Source: Colwellia sp. (GTDB taxonomy: Bacteria; Pseudomonadota; Gammaproteobacteria; Enterobacterales; Alteromonadaceae). From it: 64,000 nucleotides of DNA. Positions within the stretch are counted from its first letter, which is position 1; every line of letters starts with the position of its first letter. A model generated the notes under the pieces. The model was not told where the DNA came from. It did no database searches and saw only the letters and a list, made by a program, of their open reading frames with translations. The stretch is taken from NCBI GenBank assembly GCA_013215295.1, contig JABSOZ010000007.1, positions 62,001 to 126,000 on the forward strand, read 5' to 3'. This document shows, piece by piece, positions 28,171 through 36,869 of the stretch. Position numbers and translations under genes: made by a program.

Positions 28171-29343
28171 ATGAAAAAATTATTATCTATTTGCGCATTG
28201 TCATTTTTAGCCATGTTACTTGTCGCTTGTACTTCAACTAATGAAAGTGTGAATGCGCAAACATGTAATTCAGGCAATGTTCTATTAACAGCTGATTTTG
28301 CTAACGGACGTATGGATGAGTGTAAGTCACTAGGAAATAGCGAATATTTCATCAAACTAAAACCTGAAAATACACCTATCAACTCAAGCCCATGGTATGC
28401 CTTCAAGATACAGGCTAAACAAGCAACAACAATTAAAGTCACTATGGTAGTCAAGGGTGATAAACACAGATACCTTCCTAAGATTAGCCAAGACGGAAAA
28501 ACGTGGCAACCACAGCCTTATAAGATTAATGGTAAACGATTAGTCATGAATATTGATGCCTCTCAAAATCCTGTTTATATTTCGGCACAAGAAATTATCG
28601 ATAATCAGTACTATGTTGATTGGGCGAATACACTGCAAAATAAAATGAACGTTAGCTATGACGTTTTAGGGAAGTCGACACAAGGTCGTCCGATATATAA
28701 AATAGAAAGCAAAGGCAATAGTAAAGAGTGGCTCGTTGTTTTAGGACGTCAGCATCCGCCAGAAGTTACCGGTGCTTTAGCTTTATTTCCTTTTGTTGAA
28801 ACATTGTTAGCCAATAACGATTTAGCTAACAATTTCCGTGAGAACTACAATGTACTGGTTATTCCAAATATTAATCCTGATGGTGTTTTTATGGGAAACT
28901 GGCGTCATAATGCTAACGGCTTAGATCTAAACAGAGACTGGATTAAATTTAGCCAACCCGAAATCCGACATGTAAATAACTATCTAAAGTCACTCGTGGC
29001 GAAAGGTGAGAAAATCAAGTTTGCCATAGACTTTCATTCAACAGGCAAAGATATTTTTTATACCTTGCCAGTAAATTATGGTGTTGAAGCCCCTTATTTT
29101 GTTAAACATTGGCTCGGCAGTTTAGATAAAGCTATGCCTAACTTTACTGTTATTCAACAGCCAGGAAGTAAGCCTGATCAAGGTGTCGCAAAGCAATATT
29201 TTGCTGATAATTATAATGTTCACGCCATTACTTATGAAGTGGGTGATGAAACTAATCGTGAAAATATCATAATTATTGCAAAAAATGCATCGACACTATT
29301 AATGAAAACCATGTTGTCGAACACTAATCATAATAAAGAATAG
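28171..29343 (+). CDS. M14 family zinc carboxypeptidase, lipoprotein
   Basis: The 390-residue protein starts with a lipoprotein signal (lipobox LVAC, Cys20). After an N-terminal beta-rich region, an M14 catalytic domain shows the zinc ligands His195 and Glu198 in RQHPPE, His289 in DFHST, the substrate Arg/Asn block NGLDLNRDW and the general base Glu356 in TYEVGDE. M14 members include enzymes that cut gamma-D-Glu-diaminopimelate bonds in muropeptides. The stop is 10 bp before the D-aminoacylase gene. It probably trims D-Glu peptides in the periplasm; specificity is not visible. Confidence 0.88.
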   Translation: MKKLLSICALSFLAMLLVACTSTNESVNAQTCNSGNVLLTADFANGRMDECKSLGNSEYFIKLKPENTPINSSPWYAFKIQAKQATTIKVTMVVKGDKHRYLPKISQDGKTWQPQPYKINGKRLVMNIDASQNPVYISAQEIIDNQYYVDWANTLQNKMNVSYDVLGKSTQGRPIYKIESKGNSKEWLVVLGRQHPPEVTGALALFPFVETLLANNDLANNFRENYNVLVIPNINPDGVFMGNWRHNANGLDLNRDWIKFSQPEIRHVNNYLKSLVAKGEKIKFAIDFHSTGKDIFYTLPVNYGVEAPYFVKHWLGSLDKAMPNFTVIQQPGSKPDQGVAKQYFADNYNVHAITYEVGDETNRENIIIIAKNASTLLMKTMLSNTNHNKE

Positions 29344-29353
29344 GTCAGGGTTA

Positions 29354-30913
29354 ATGAGTCAAAAAACAATCAAACAAGTATTAATAACAGGCTGTTTACT
29401 TAGTTTGTTTTCCTGTTCATTTGCAGAGAAAACGCAGGTTGATATTTTAATCGAAAATGGCGAAGTTTACACAGGTATAAATGGCGAAGCTCAAGCATTA
29501 GATATTGCACTATGCGGTGATATTATTTGTGGTATTTACCCAAGAGGTGAGCATAACGTAACGGCCAAAAAAGTGATTAATGCACAAGATAAAGTCGTTA
29601 GCCCTGGTTTTATTGATCCACATACGCATAGCTTAGCAGAGCTTTATAGTCAGGATAAAAATCATAACTTAAATTATCTGACTCAAGGCGTAACGACTGT
29701 TATTAATGGTAATGATGGCGAGGGCCCTGTTGATATTGCCAAAACCGCTGAAGACCTTGAAGCTAATGGTATTGGCACTAATGTTGGTTTACTCGTTGGC
29801 CACGGTAGTATTCGTGAACAAGTGATGGGGAGAGCTCAGCGTTTTGCTACTGCCCAAGAACTTGAAGAAATGTCGCAATTATTAACCAAAGCAATGGAAG
29901 CAGGTGGGCTAGGGCTCTCAACAGGGCTTTATTATGTACCTGGCAGTTTCGCAAATACCGAAGAAGTCGTAACCTTGGCAAAAATCGCCAGCAAACATGG
30001 CGGGATTTATGATACGCATTTACGCGACGAAAGTACTTTTACTATCGGTTTAGATGCAGCCATCGATGAAGCTCTTCATATTGCCAGTGCGGCTGACATA
30101 CATTTACACCTTGCTCATATTAAGGCGTTGGGTGTTGACGTTTGGGGGCAAAGTAAAAGTGTCATTGAAAAAATAGAGCAAGCTCAAGCGAGCGGTTTAA
30201 GTATTTCAGCGGATCAATACCCTTGGTTAGCTTCAGGTACTAAATTACACAGTGCAGTAATGCCAAAATGGGTCATGGCTGATTCAACAGAAGCCTTTTA
30301 TAAACGCTTAAATGATCCTAAATTAGCCGATAAACTACGCAATGAAATTGCTGAAAATATTCGCCGACGCGGTGGACCAACATCATTATTGATCACCGCT
30401 TTTAAAAACGAAGAACTTGTTGGATTAAATCTAGCTGAAGTGGCAAAGAAAAGATCATCAGACCCAATTACTACCGCCATTCAATTAGTACAAGAAGGTA
30501 ATGTTCGTGTTGCTTCTTTTAATATGTCACCACAAGATGTTGAAAACTTTATGGTACAGCCTTGGGTCGTTACGTCGTCAGATGGCACTAATGGTCACCC
30601 AAGAAAATATGCAAGTTTCCCCAAAAAGTATCAGAAATATGTTGTTGAAAAGAAACTACTTACCCTAGGCGACTTCATTGAGAAAAGTTCAAGCCAAACG
30701 GCTGAAATTCTTGGTTTAGACAATAGAGGAAAATTAGTGAAGGGTTATAAAGCAGATGTTATTGTTTTTAATCCAAAAACCCTCAGCGCTAACGCAGATT
30801 TTTCTACATGGAATAAATACTCAACGGGCATAGATCACGTCATAGTGAACGGTGAGTTAGTTATTCATCACAGAAAGTATTTGAACAAACTTGCTGGAAA
30901 ATTTGTGCATTAA
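29354..30913 (+). CDS. N-acyl-D-amino-acid deacylase (amidohydrolase), exported
   Basis: The 519-residue amidohydrolase has the first metal motif PHTHS (His90 and His92), an HLRDES segment, the HLAHIKALG strand with later metal ligands, and SSDGTNGHPR with the catalytic Asp. This is the D-aminoacylase/N-acyl-D-glutamate deacylase family. The N-terminus has a signal peptide, either cleaved after SFA or a weak lipobox at LFSC. It overlaps functionally with the dgcN-dgcA route, whose intermediate is N-acetyl-D-glutamate, but an exported enzyme would free D-amino acids outside the cytoplasm. Confidence 0.88.
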   Translation: MSQKTIKQVLITGCLLSLFSCSFAEKTQVDILIENGEVYTGINGEAQALDIALCGDIICGIYPRGEHNVTAKKVINAQDKVVSPGFIDPHTHSLAELYSQDKNHNLNYLTQGVTTVINGNDGEGPVDIAKTAEDLEANGIGTNVGLLVGHGSIREQVMGRAQRFATAQELEEMSQLLTKAMEAGGLGLSTGLYYVPGSFANTEEVVTLAKIASKHGGIYDTHLRDESTFTIGLDAAIDEALHIASAADIHLHLAHIKALGVDVWGQSKSVIEKIEQAQASGLSISADQYPWLASGTKLHSAVMPKWVMADSTEAFYKRLNDPKLADKLRNEIAENIRRRGGPTSLLITAFKNEELVGLNLAEVAKKRSSDPITTAIQLVQEGNVRVASFNMSPQDVENFMVQPWVVTSSDGTNGHPRKYASFPKKYQKYVVEKKLLTLGDFIEKSSSQTAEILGLDNRGKLVKGYKADVIVFNPKTLSANADFSTWNKYSTGIDHVIVNGELVIHHRKYLNKLAGKFVH

Positions 30914-30961
30914 ACAGATTTATTATTCACAGTTATATTTATTGAACAAAGGCTGATACTT

Positions 30962-30995
30962 AGTAATAAGGTCAGCCTTATTACTTTCTTTTCAT
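30962..30995 (+). terminator. Terminator after the D-aminoacylase gene
   Basis: AGTAATAAGG and CCTTATTACT pair around TCAG and are followed by TTCTTTTC. An overlapping stem, AAGGCTGA with TCAGCCTT, could form instead. Confidence 0.7.
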
Positions 30996-31042
30996 TCGTT
31001 TTTATACATAATTAGTTATTGAATGTATAAAAGGAATACCTA

Positions 31043-31771
31043 ATGAAAGTAATTGTTTGTTTGTGCTTGTTTTTTTGCTTCATTAGCGGTGCTAAGGCTA
31101 ATGTCGTGCAAGTATCCCAAGACAAGTTAGTTATTAAAGCAGGCGTTGCTAAAGGGTTTCAGAACGGATTACATGCTAAATACTTAGCTTATTTTGCTGA
31201 CAAACTTTCTTTGAAATTAACTATCTCTACGATGTCGTTTGCACGTCGAATTCAGCAATTGAAAACGGGTAAGCTAGATTTAATGGTTGGGCTGCAACGA
31301 ACAAAGAAACGAGAAGATGAATTTATATATATTTTCCCTGCCTATGAAACATTAAGGTTTCGTTTTTATTCATTAAAAAAAAATAGTGACAGTTTTACTG
31401 AATATAAAGATCTACAGGGTAAGGACATAGGAGTTATCCGACATGCAAAATATTTCTCAACATTCGATCTTGATAAAAATATAAAGAAACATTCGGTATC
31501 TTCATTAAAACAGAATATTGAATTACTGCTTCATAAGCGTATAGATGCATTTATTCATTATGAAGAAAGCACTTCACCTATTTTAGAACAGCTAAACTTA
31601 ACAGATAAAGTTGTTAAAACCCTCTATCAGCCGCAGCATGAATATTATCATTATTTAGTTATTTCTAGTCATTCACCTTTAACATATTTACAAACTCGAT
31701 TAGAAGGTATTGTAAAAGATGCGGTTAAAAATGGTGACCTGAGTCATATTCGTGCAGAACATTATCGCTAA
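31043..31771 (+). CDS. Periplasmic solute-binding-like protein (SBP family 3 type)
   Basis: The 242-residue protein has a signal peptide (cleavage probably after AKA, about residue 19) and a binding-protein fold with LKLTISTMSFARRIQQLKTGKLDLMVGLQ and a second lobe with GKDIGVIRHAKYFS. It resembles the transporter-less family 3 binding proteins common in Colwellia and Shewanella. No ABC permease is nearby, so it may be a sensor or scavenging factor. It is preceded by AAAAGGAATACC and flanked by the D-aminoacylase and CapA-like genes. The ligand is unknown; an amino acid is plausible. Confidence 0.75.
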   Translation: MKVIVCLCLFFCFISGAKANVVQVSQDKLVIKAGVAKGFQNGLHAKYLAYFADKLSLKLTISTMSFARRIQQLKTGKLDLMVGLQRTKKREDEFIYIFPAYETLRFRFYSLKKNSDSFTEYKDLQGKDIGVIRHAKYFSTFDLDKNIKKHSVSSLKQNIELLLHKRIDAFIHYEESTSPILEQLNLTDKVVKTLYQPQHEYYHYLVISSHSPLTYLQTRLEGIVKDAVKNGDLSHIRAEHYR

Positions 31772-31787
31772 AAATTAACTCAATATT

Positions 31788-32039
31788 TTAGTTATAACCT
31801 AATACATAAAAGGGCGTTATATCATCACTTTCATGAATAGGCGTGGTAAATTGTTGATGGGCTTTATTTAAGGTACTAGGTGTAAAAAATGAATGAGCGT
31901 TTTTCTTTTCTGTAGTTGCTGTTACTGCTGTTACTGCTGTTACTGCTGTTTCATCGTTATTAGTTGTTGAGTTTTTCATTATTGCCTCGATTTCATGGTC
32001 TAGAAGGTATTCCTTATCCTCACTTAATTCTTTGAACAT
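31788..32039 (-). CDS. Small acidic hypothetical protein with a short repeat
   Basis: I do not recognise this 83-residue product. It begins MFKELSEDKEYLLDHEIEA and contains a run of VTAVTAVTA encoded by a 9-bp repeat at about 31917-31950. There is no signal peptide or membrane segment and no clear ribosome site. It is convergent with the binding-protein gene and divergent from the CapA-like gene. It may be real, but support is only an open frame of ordinary codon use. Confidence 0.4.
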   Translation of the reverse strand: MFKELSEDKEYLLDHEIEAIMKNSTTNNDETAVTAVTAVTATTEKKNAHSFFTPSTLNKAHQQFTTPIHESDDITPFYVLGYN

Positions 32040-32129
32040 TAATATTGCTATAATTTTAGTACTTCATAAATTAAGGCTATGGGTGATGTTATACCAATTC
32101 CATTAATGAATTTACCCAGATTTAAGTCC

Positions 32130-32144
32130 ATACCCTTAGGTTAT
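32130..32144. promoter_or_regulatory. LysR-type box upstream of the CapA-like gene
   Basis: ATACCCTTAGGTTAT fits T-N11-A and shares TTAGGTTAT exactly with the box at 25060. It is 80 bp before the ATG at 32225. It would place the CapA-like gene in the same regulon as dgcN. Confidence 0.55.
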
Positions 32145-32224
32145 AGGTTTGTTTTATTTATGAATAAAGCTTTCAATAAAAAATCTATATAGTAGTCGTT
32201 GTTAATTGTTTTAAATTAGGAAAT

Positions 32225-34282
32225 ATGATGAACAAATTTTGGTCTTTTTTATTATTTATTTTTACGATAAATAGCTTTGCTAATGATAATTTTGCTCTTA
32301 ATGGCAAGGTTCTGACCGAGCAAGGAAAACCGCTTACGGGTGTTGAAATTACCGTGGGAGATAAAAAAGTAACAACAAGCTCTGATGGCACTTTCGAAGT
32401 TAAGGCAAATGTTGCAGACAGTTACCAAATTGTTTTATCACATGCTAAATATTTTCCGAGTGTGCAAACGTTTAGCCATTTTGAATTAGCGCAAGCGGCA
32501 GATAAACTAAGAAACATTAGCGATATAACACTGGTTAAAAAAGCTAAAAATCGGGTCATGCTAGCTTTTGGCGGCGACGTTATGATGGGACGTCGATTTT
32601 ATAAACCCTATTTTGGTGATGAAGTGTTAATTCACCTAGATAATAAAGCTGCAGATAGCCGCGCAATTGTTGCGCATATTAAGCCCTACATGAGCATTGC
32701 TGATTACGCCGCGGTGAATTTAGAAACACAAATTGCCGATACAAAACCTAACGAACGAGCACCTAAGTCAGTCACCTTTTATTCTCAACCAGAAATATTA
32801 GCTGCGTTAAGTTGGGCGGGAATTGATTACGTGTCCCTCGGTAATAACCATACTTATGATTACCTGGATTCAGGATTACATTCGACGTTAAAATTTTTAT
32901 CTCAAAGTAAATTGGCATATTCTGGCGCAGGCATTAATGAAAAATCCGCTTTAAAAGCCCATCAACAAAAAATAAAGAACAATAACTTCTCTATGCTTGC
33001 TTATGTTGGTTGGGAGGGGAGTGCAAATCCTACTCAAACGGCAAATAACGATCATGGCGGTGCCGCATATGGCTCAATGGAAAATATGTTGAGTTCAGTA
33101 ACCAAGCAAGTTGATCAAGGTAATGTCACTATTGTTCAATATCATGGTAGCCAAGAATACGCCAATAGCCCTACAGGTGTTACCGAACAGCGATTGAAAT
33201 CATCTCTTGATGCAGGTGCAGCGTTGGCCATTGCTCATCACCCTCATGTTACACAAGGCTTAGAGCTTTACGACAATAAACTTATTGCTTATTCGATGGG
33301 GAATTTTATTTTCGATCAAAATTTTAGTGCCACTCAACACAGTTTTATTTTATATGTATGGCTTGATGGCGAGAAGTTTCATCGCGCTGAAATAGTACCT
33401 ATTTATGTTAAAGGCTATAAACCAACACCAGCAACTGGCATGCATCGTTACACGGTGATGAAGCGTATTAAAACATTGTCTAAAATTCGTAATACTGAAA
33501 TTACTCAGTCAGGCGGACATGGTGTTATCACCGCGCATCAAACGCTGTCTGTAGCTAAAAATACAAAAGCAGAATTAACCTTTGGTCGTAATGAACGTGT
33601 AACGAGTTTATATCAACTGCCATGGAAAACCCCTATTACACAAGTCATTTTACCTGATACTAACGTGCGCTATCGTTTAGGAACCAATCTTATTAACGAT
33701 AGTAACTTTGAGACCTTTAATCTTTTTGACAGCCCAGAACGGGGTTGGTTATTTGATCGAGAAAGTACATCAATTAATGACTTTGGTGCAAGTGGACAGC
33801 ATAGTTTGGCGATACAATTAAAACCATCGCAGAGTAATACTTTTGGTATGCAGAGTTTCAAAAGAGTCTATAAACCTAGTAGTGCGATGACATTAAAAGC
33901 AAAATTTAATGTACAAACTGCGGTGAAAATTAACTTCTATTGGCAAGGACGTAAGAAAAGACAAAAGTTATTTGATGCTTTTAAAAATGGTAAAAAACAT
34001 TTAATTGGTTCTGTAGACTTAACTAAAAATACACAATGGCAAAATGTTGAAATAGAGTTTAATTCACCACGGATCGGCTATAAAAGTTACCGGGTGATTG
34101 CACAAGCGGTTCTTGCAAATGGAAAAGAGTTAACGCTTAATATTGATGACTTTGCATTGATAGAATGGCAAACAGCTTATAGCAAACAGGTTGAGCCGAG
34201 TAATTATAACAGTGAAAGCGCTCAAGCATCGTATTTAGGGGTTGATCGTTTTATTGAACAACCAATAACGCTAAAGCATTAA
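32225..34282 (+). CDS. Secreted CapA-family (poly-gamma-glutamate type) metallophosphatase with accessory domains
   Basis: The 685-residue protein has a signal peptide (to about residue 20), a carboxypeptidase-regulatory-like beta-sandwich (about residues 25-105) and a CapA/PgsA domain (about residues 112-400). The CapA domain shows AFGGDVMMGRR with Asp118, NLETQIAD, LGNNHTYDY and AHHPHVTQG, all expected metal-site motifs. Residues 470-660 look like a jelly-roll binding module. CapA proteins occur in poly-gamma-glutamate synthesis and also alone, where their role is unclear. With no pgsB/C genes here and D-Glu catabolic genes alongside, a degradative or binding role is more likely, by inference. 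Confidence 0.82.
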   Translation: MMNKFWSFLLFIFTINSFANDNFALNGKVLTEQGKPLTGVEITVGDKKVTTSSDGTFEVKANVADSYQIVLSHAKYFPSVQTFSHFELAQAADKLRNISDITLVKKAKNRVMLAFGGDVMMGRRFYKPYFGDEVLIHLDNKAADSRAIVAHIKPYMSIADYAAVNLETQIADTKPNERAPKSVTFYSQPEILAALSWAGIDYVSLGNNHTYDYLDSGLHSTLKFLSQSKLAYSGAGINEKSALKAHQQKIKNNNFSMLAYVGWEGSANPTQTANNDHGGAAYGSMENMLSSVTKQVDQGNVTIVQYHGSQEYANSPTGVTEQRLKSSLDAGAALAIAHHPHVTQGLELYDNKLIAYSMGNFIFDQNFSATQHSFILYVWLDGEKFHRAEIVPIYVKGYKPTPATGMHRYTVMKRIKTLSKIRNTEITQSGGHGVITAHQTLSVAKNTKAELTFGRNERVTSLYQLPWKTPITQVILPDTNVRYRLGTNLINDSNFETFNLFDSPERGWLFDRESTSINDFGASGQHSLAIQLKPSQSNTFGMQSFKRVYKPSSAMTLKAKFNVQTAVKINFYWQGRKKRQKLFDAFKNGKKHLIGSVDLTKNTQWQNVEIEFNSPRIGYKSYRVIAQAVLANGKELTLNIDDFALIEWQTAYSKQVEPSNYNSESAQASYLGVDRFIEQPITLKH

Positions 34283-34331
34283 ATTAGAATAAAATCTTTG
34301 TTTTATATAACGGGAATAGTAGACAATATTT

Positions 34332-34805
34332 ATGATTAACATTTCAGAACCTGAGCTACTTGATGCGGTAAAGTCGTTGTTAAATGACCAGCGCTTTGGC
34401 TCTCAGTTACAATTAACGCGTGCGCTGTCATTACGTGGTTTTGACAATGTTACACAAACACGAATTTCACGTTTATTGAAAAAAGTGGGGGCAATAAAGT
34501 TTCGTAATAACAATAATGATGCTGTTTATCGGTTGCCATTAAAGCAACACATTCCGCGAGCTAAACAGCCTATTGACTCTGTGATTTTAGAAATTAAACA
34601 TAATCATATGCAAATAATTATCAAAACGGTTATTGGGGCAGCAACATTGATTTCTAAGATTGTCGAAGATATGGGGGAGCGATTAGGCGTTTTAGCTTGT
34701 ATGGCGAGTGACAATACGATTCTGGTCATACCTTGTGACGTTAGTAATATTGAAGAAACAACGAATAATCTCATCAATTATCTAGATATGAATGGCCAAC
34801 GTTAA
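34332..34805 (+). CDS. ArgR-like transcription regulator with altered ligand motif
   Basis: The 157-residue protein has the ArgR winged helix (about residues 8-70, QLQLTRALSLRGFDNVTQTRISRLLKK) and the ArgR C-terminal core (about residues 80-150). Canonical ArgR has a GTIAGDDTIF segment whose Asp pair binds arginine; here the segment reads ACMASDNTILV, so one Asp is replaced by Asn and the glycine-rich turn differs. It is not next to mdh or arg genes. It is probably a paralogue that binds a changed ligand. It is 50 bp after the CapA-like gene and may be co-transcribed. Confidence 0.85.
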   Translation: MINISEPELLDAVKSLLNDQRFGSQLQLTRALSLRGFDNVTQTRISRLLKKVGAIKFRNNNNDAVYRLPLKQHIPRAKQPIDSVILEIKHNHMQIIIKTVIGAATLISKIVEDMGERLGVLACMASDNTILVIPCDVSNIEETTNNLINYLDMNGQR

Positions 34806-34811
34806 GTTTCA

Positions 34812-34846
34812 TGCCTTAGATAGTTAACGTTTAATTATCTAAGGCA
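34812..34846. terminator. Inverted repeat between convergent argR-like and sbcB genes
   Basis: TGCCTTAGATA and TATCTAAGGCA form a perfect 11-bp stem around 13 nt. No T-run follows on either strand, so it is a weak terminator candidate in the right place between two convergent genes. Confidence 0.5.
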
Positions 34847-34861
34847 CTCATATGAATAACC

Positions 34862-36331
34862 TTAAGGCTGTAAATATTGATAAAGTGCTTTTAACACCTT
34901 CATTTTTCCTTCATTACTTTCATGTTCATGAGCTAAGTTTTCTAGGGTGATCATAAACTCATCAGCACTTAATAAGCCTTTGCCACCAAATTGTATTTTG
35001 TCTTGGCAGCGTTGTTGCCATTTTTGTTGCTCTGCACTTGTTAAAGTTAAAGGGTAATTTCTAGCGCGATATAAAAATAATAAAGACGTTAACCGTTCAT
35101 CTTGAAAAGTAAACGGATGCGTTGCTAGTTGCTCTGGAGCAAGTTCACGCAAAATATCCATTTGAGCTTTATCACTATGAGAAAAGAAGCTTCCGCCGTA
35201 TAACGCATGTTCAGCGTCAGGCTTTTCTTGGTCGCTGTAATCGTCAGGCGCAAATACTTCTGCTAACTTGTCTCTAACCTCTAAATGCTGTTTCAATTTA
35301 GTTAAATTCTCTAAACAAAGCTCTCTAGGAATATTCAATCGTTTAGCATTTTCAGGTAATAATGTTTTCGCTGGCGCAACAATAGGACATTTATTGATAT
35401 GAATGAGTTTTATAGGGATTGGCAGTTCATCTTCTGCTAACTCATCGTGTCGGGTATATAAACGTGCTTTAATTTCTTCTGCGCTTAAGTCAAATAAAGG
35501 CTGTGGATCACATGCTAAATCAACGGCGATAATCGCATTTTTATTAACAGGATGATAAGCAAAAGGTGCGAACCAACTTGTACAACCATGCTCTGAAGAT
35601 ATTTTACTTGAGGTATGTACAACGGGCGTCATGTTGTAAACATCGAGTAATTCTGCAACCTGTTTTTTATTTCTTAAGTTAAAAATAAACTCGTATAGTT
35701 TCGGTTGTTTGTCTTTAATTAACTTAGCCATAGCAATAGTGGCGTAAACATCACTCATTGCATCATGAGCCGCCTCATGGGCAATATCATTGGCTTTAGT
35801 TAACAGCTCAAGTCGAAAACTCACCACTTGTTCGCCGTCACGATCTACGGTTGGCCAGTTTATACCTTCAGGGCGAAGCGCATAACATGCACGTACCATA
35901 TCGATAATATCCCAACGCGAATTACCGTTTTGCCATTCACGTGCATACGGGTCGTAAAAATTACGATAAAGCAGATAGCGCGTAAACTCATCATCGAAAC
36001 GAATATTGTTATAGCCTGCAACACAAGTATTTGGCTGAGTAAACAAAGTATGAATACGTTCAGCAAACTCGACCTCAGACAAACCGTCTCTTTGAGCTTT
36101 TTGAGGTGTAATACCTGTGACTAAACATGCTTCAGGATGAGGCAAGTAATCTTGTGGTGGCTTACAATAAAACATCTCAGGTTTACCGACGATGTTTAAA
36201 TCTAAGTCAGTACGAATACCGGCGAATTGAGAAGGTTTATCAAACTTCGCGGATATGCCGAATGTTTCATAATCGTGCCAAAGGATCGTTGCTTGGTTTT
36301 TTGTCATTTTAGAATTATCGTTTTGATTCAT
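34862..36331 (-). CDS. sbcB: Exodeoxyribonuclease I
   Basis: ExoI degrades single-stranded DNA 3' to 5' in recombination and mismatch repair. The 489-residue protein begins with the DEDD exonuclease motif WHDYETFGI, has GYNNIRFDDEFTRY, and HDAMSDVYATIAMAKL as the third motif, followed by the SH3-like and helical ExoI C-domains (ALYGGSFFSHSDK). The length is near that of E. coli SbcB (475). The start used here is 36331; a Met at residue 9 is a possible alternative. It converges with the argR-like gene. Confidence 0.95.
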   Translation of the reverse strand: MNQNDNSKMTKNQATILWHDYETFGISAKFDKPSQFAGIRTDLDLNIVGKPEMFYCKPPQDYLPHPEACLVTGITPQKAQRDGLSEVEFAERIHTLFTQPNTCVAGYNNIRFDDEFTRYLLYRNFYDPYAREWQNGNSRWDIIDMVRACYALRPEGINWPTVDRDGEQVVSFRLELLTKANDIAHEAAHDAMSDVYATIAMAKLIKDKQPKLYEFIFNLRNKKQVAELLDVYNMTPVVHTSSKISSEHGCTSWFAPFAYHPVNKNAIIAVDLACDPQPLFDLSAEEIKARLYTRHDELAEDELPIPIKLIHINKCPIVAPAKTLLPENAKRLNIPRELCLENLTKLKQHLEVRDKLAEVFAPDDYSDQEKPDAEHALYGGSFFSHSDKAQMDILRELAPEQLATHPFTFQDERLTSLLFLYRARNYPLTLTSAEQQKWQQRCQDKIQFGGKGLLSADEFMITLENLAHEHESNEGKMKVLKALYQYLQP

Positions 36332-36431
36332 TATGTTTTAATTTACAAACTCTTAGCTGTTAATAGATTTAATAATGTTCCATTTTGAACGTTGTTAAAT
36401 CGTTATAGATTTTGTTGTTTTTGTCCTATTG

Positions 36432-36489
36432 TGTGTCCCTAACTGGAATTTTAAACTGAGATTATAAATATCAAGATAAATGGGACACA
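36432..36489. repeat. TGTGTCCC / GGGACACA inverted repeat before the integrase remnant
   Basis: TGTGTCCC at 36432-36439 and GGGACACA at 36482-36489 are perfect inverted copies 42 bp apart, immediately before the integrase fragment. They could be arm-type binding sites or an integrase operator. Confidence 0.5.
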
Positions 36490-36761
36490 TAATGACACTA
36501 AGCCATTCAAAATTAAAAGCTTTACTCAATGGTCAACAAGCAACTCGTTTGGAATTGTCTGAAAGAGACGGACTTAGTGTACGCATCAGTGAGTATGGCC
36601 GTATTGTTTTTCAGTATAGGCATAGGTTTTTAACTAAACCTAAACGTATGACTATTGGTCGTTTTCCTGATATCACATTAACACAGGCAAGGGATAAAAT
36701 CCCTGAACTTCGTCTATACCTAGCTAATGGAAAAGACGAATTTATTAACGCGCAGGCTTAA
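36480..36761 (+). pseudogene. Tyrosine integrase remnant (arm-binding DUF4102-like domain only)
   Basis: The 93-residue frame is the N-terminal DNA arm-binding domain of P4-type integrases: GLSVRISEYGRIVFQYRH, MTIGRFPDITLTQARDK and the helix after it. Full integrases have about 400 residues with a catalytic Arg-His-Arg-Tyr core; none of that is here. The frame ends in the stretch FINAQA just where a transposase tail begins. It may start at 36480 or at the ATG at 36492. It marks a lost integrated element. Confidence 0.8.
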
Positions 36762-36764
36762 AAT

Positions 36765-36869
36765 GTTCGAACCGAAATGAATCGCCATGTTCAGGCTTAT
36801 AACTTAAAACGAATGTTAAACATAATGGGCAATCAAGGCTTAATAAATGCGATAAAGTCTAAAAGATAA
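36765..36869 (+). pseudogene. Transposase C-terminal remnant (IS1182-like)
   Basis: A short open stretch reads VRTEMNRHVQAYNLKRM and continues LNIMGNQGLINAIKSKR before a TAA. This matches the typical end of IS1182-family transposases (a conserved TEM..H..AYNLKR..N..G pattern). Nothing of the upstream catalytic region is present. It abuts the integrase remnant directly, so a deletion has probably joined two mobile-element relics. Confidence 0.6.
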
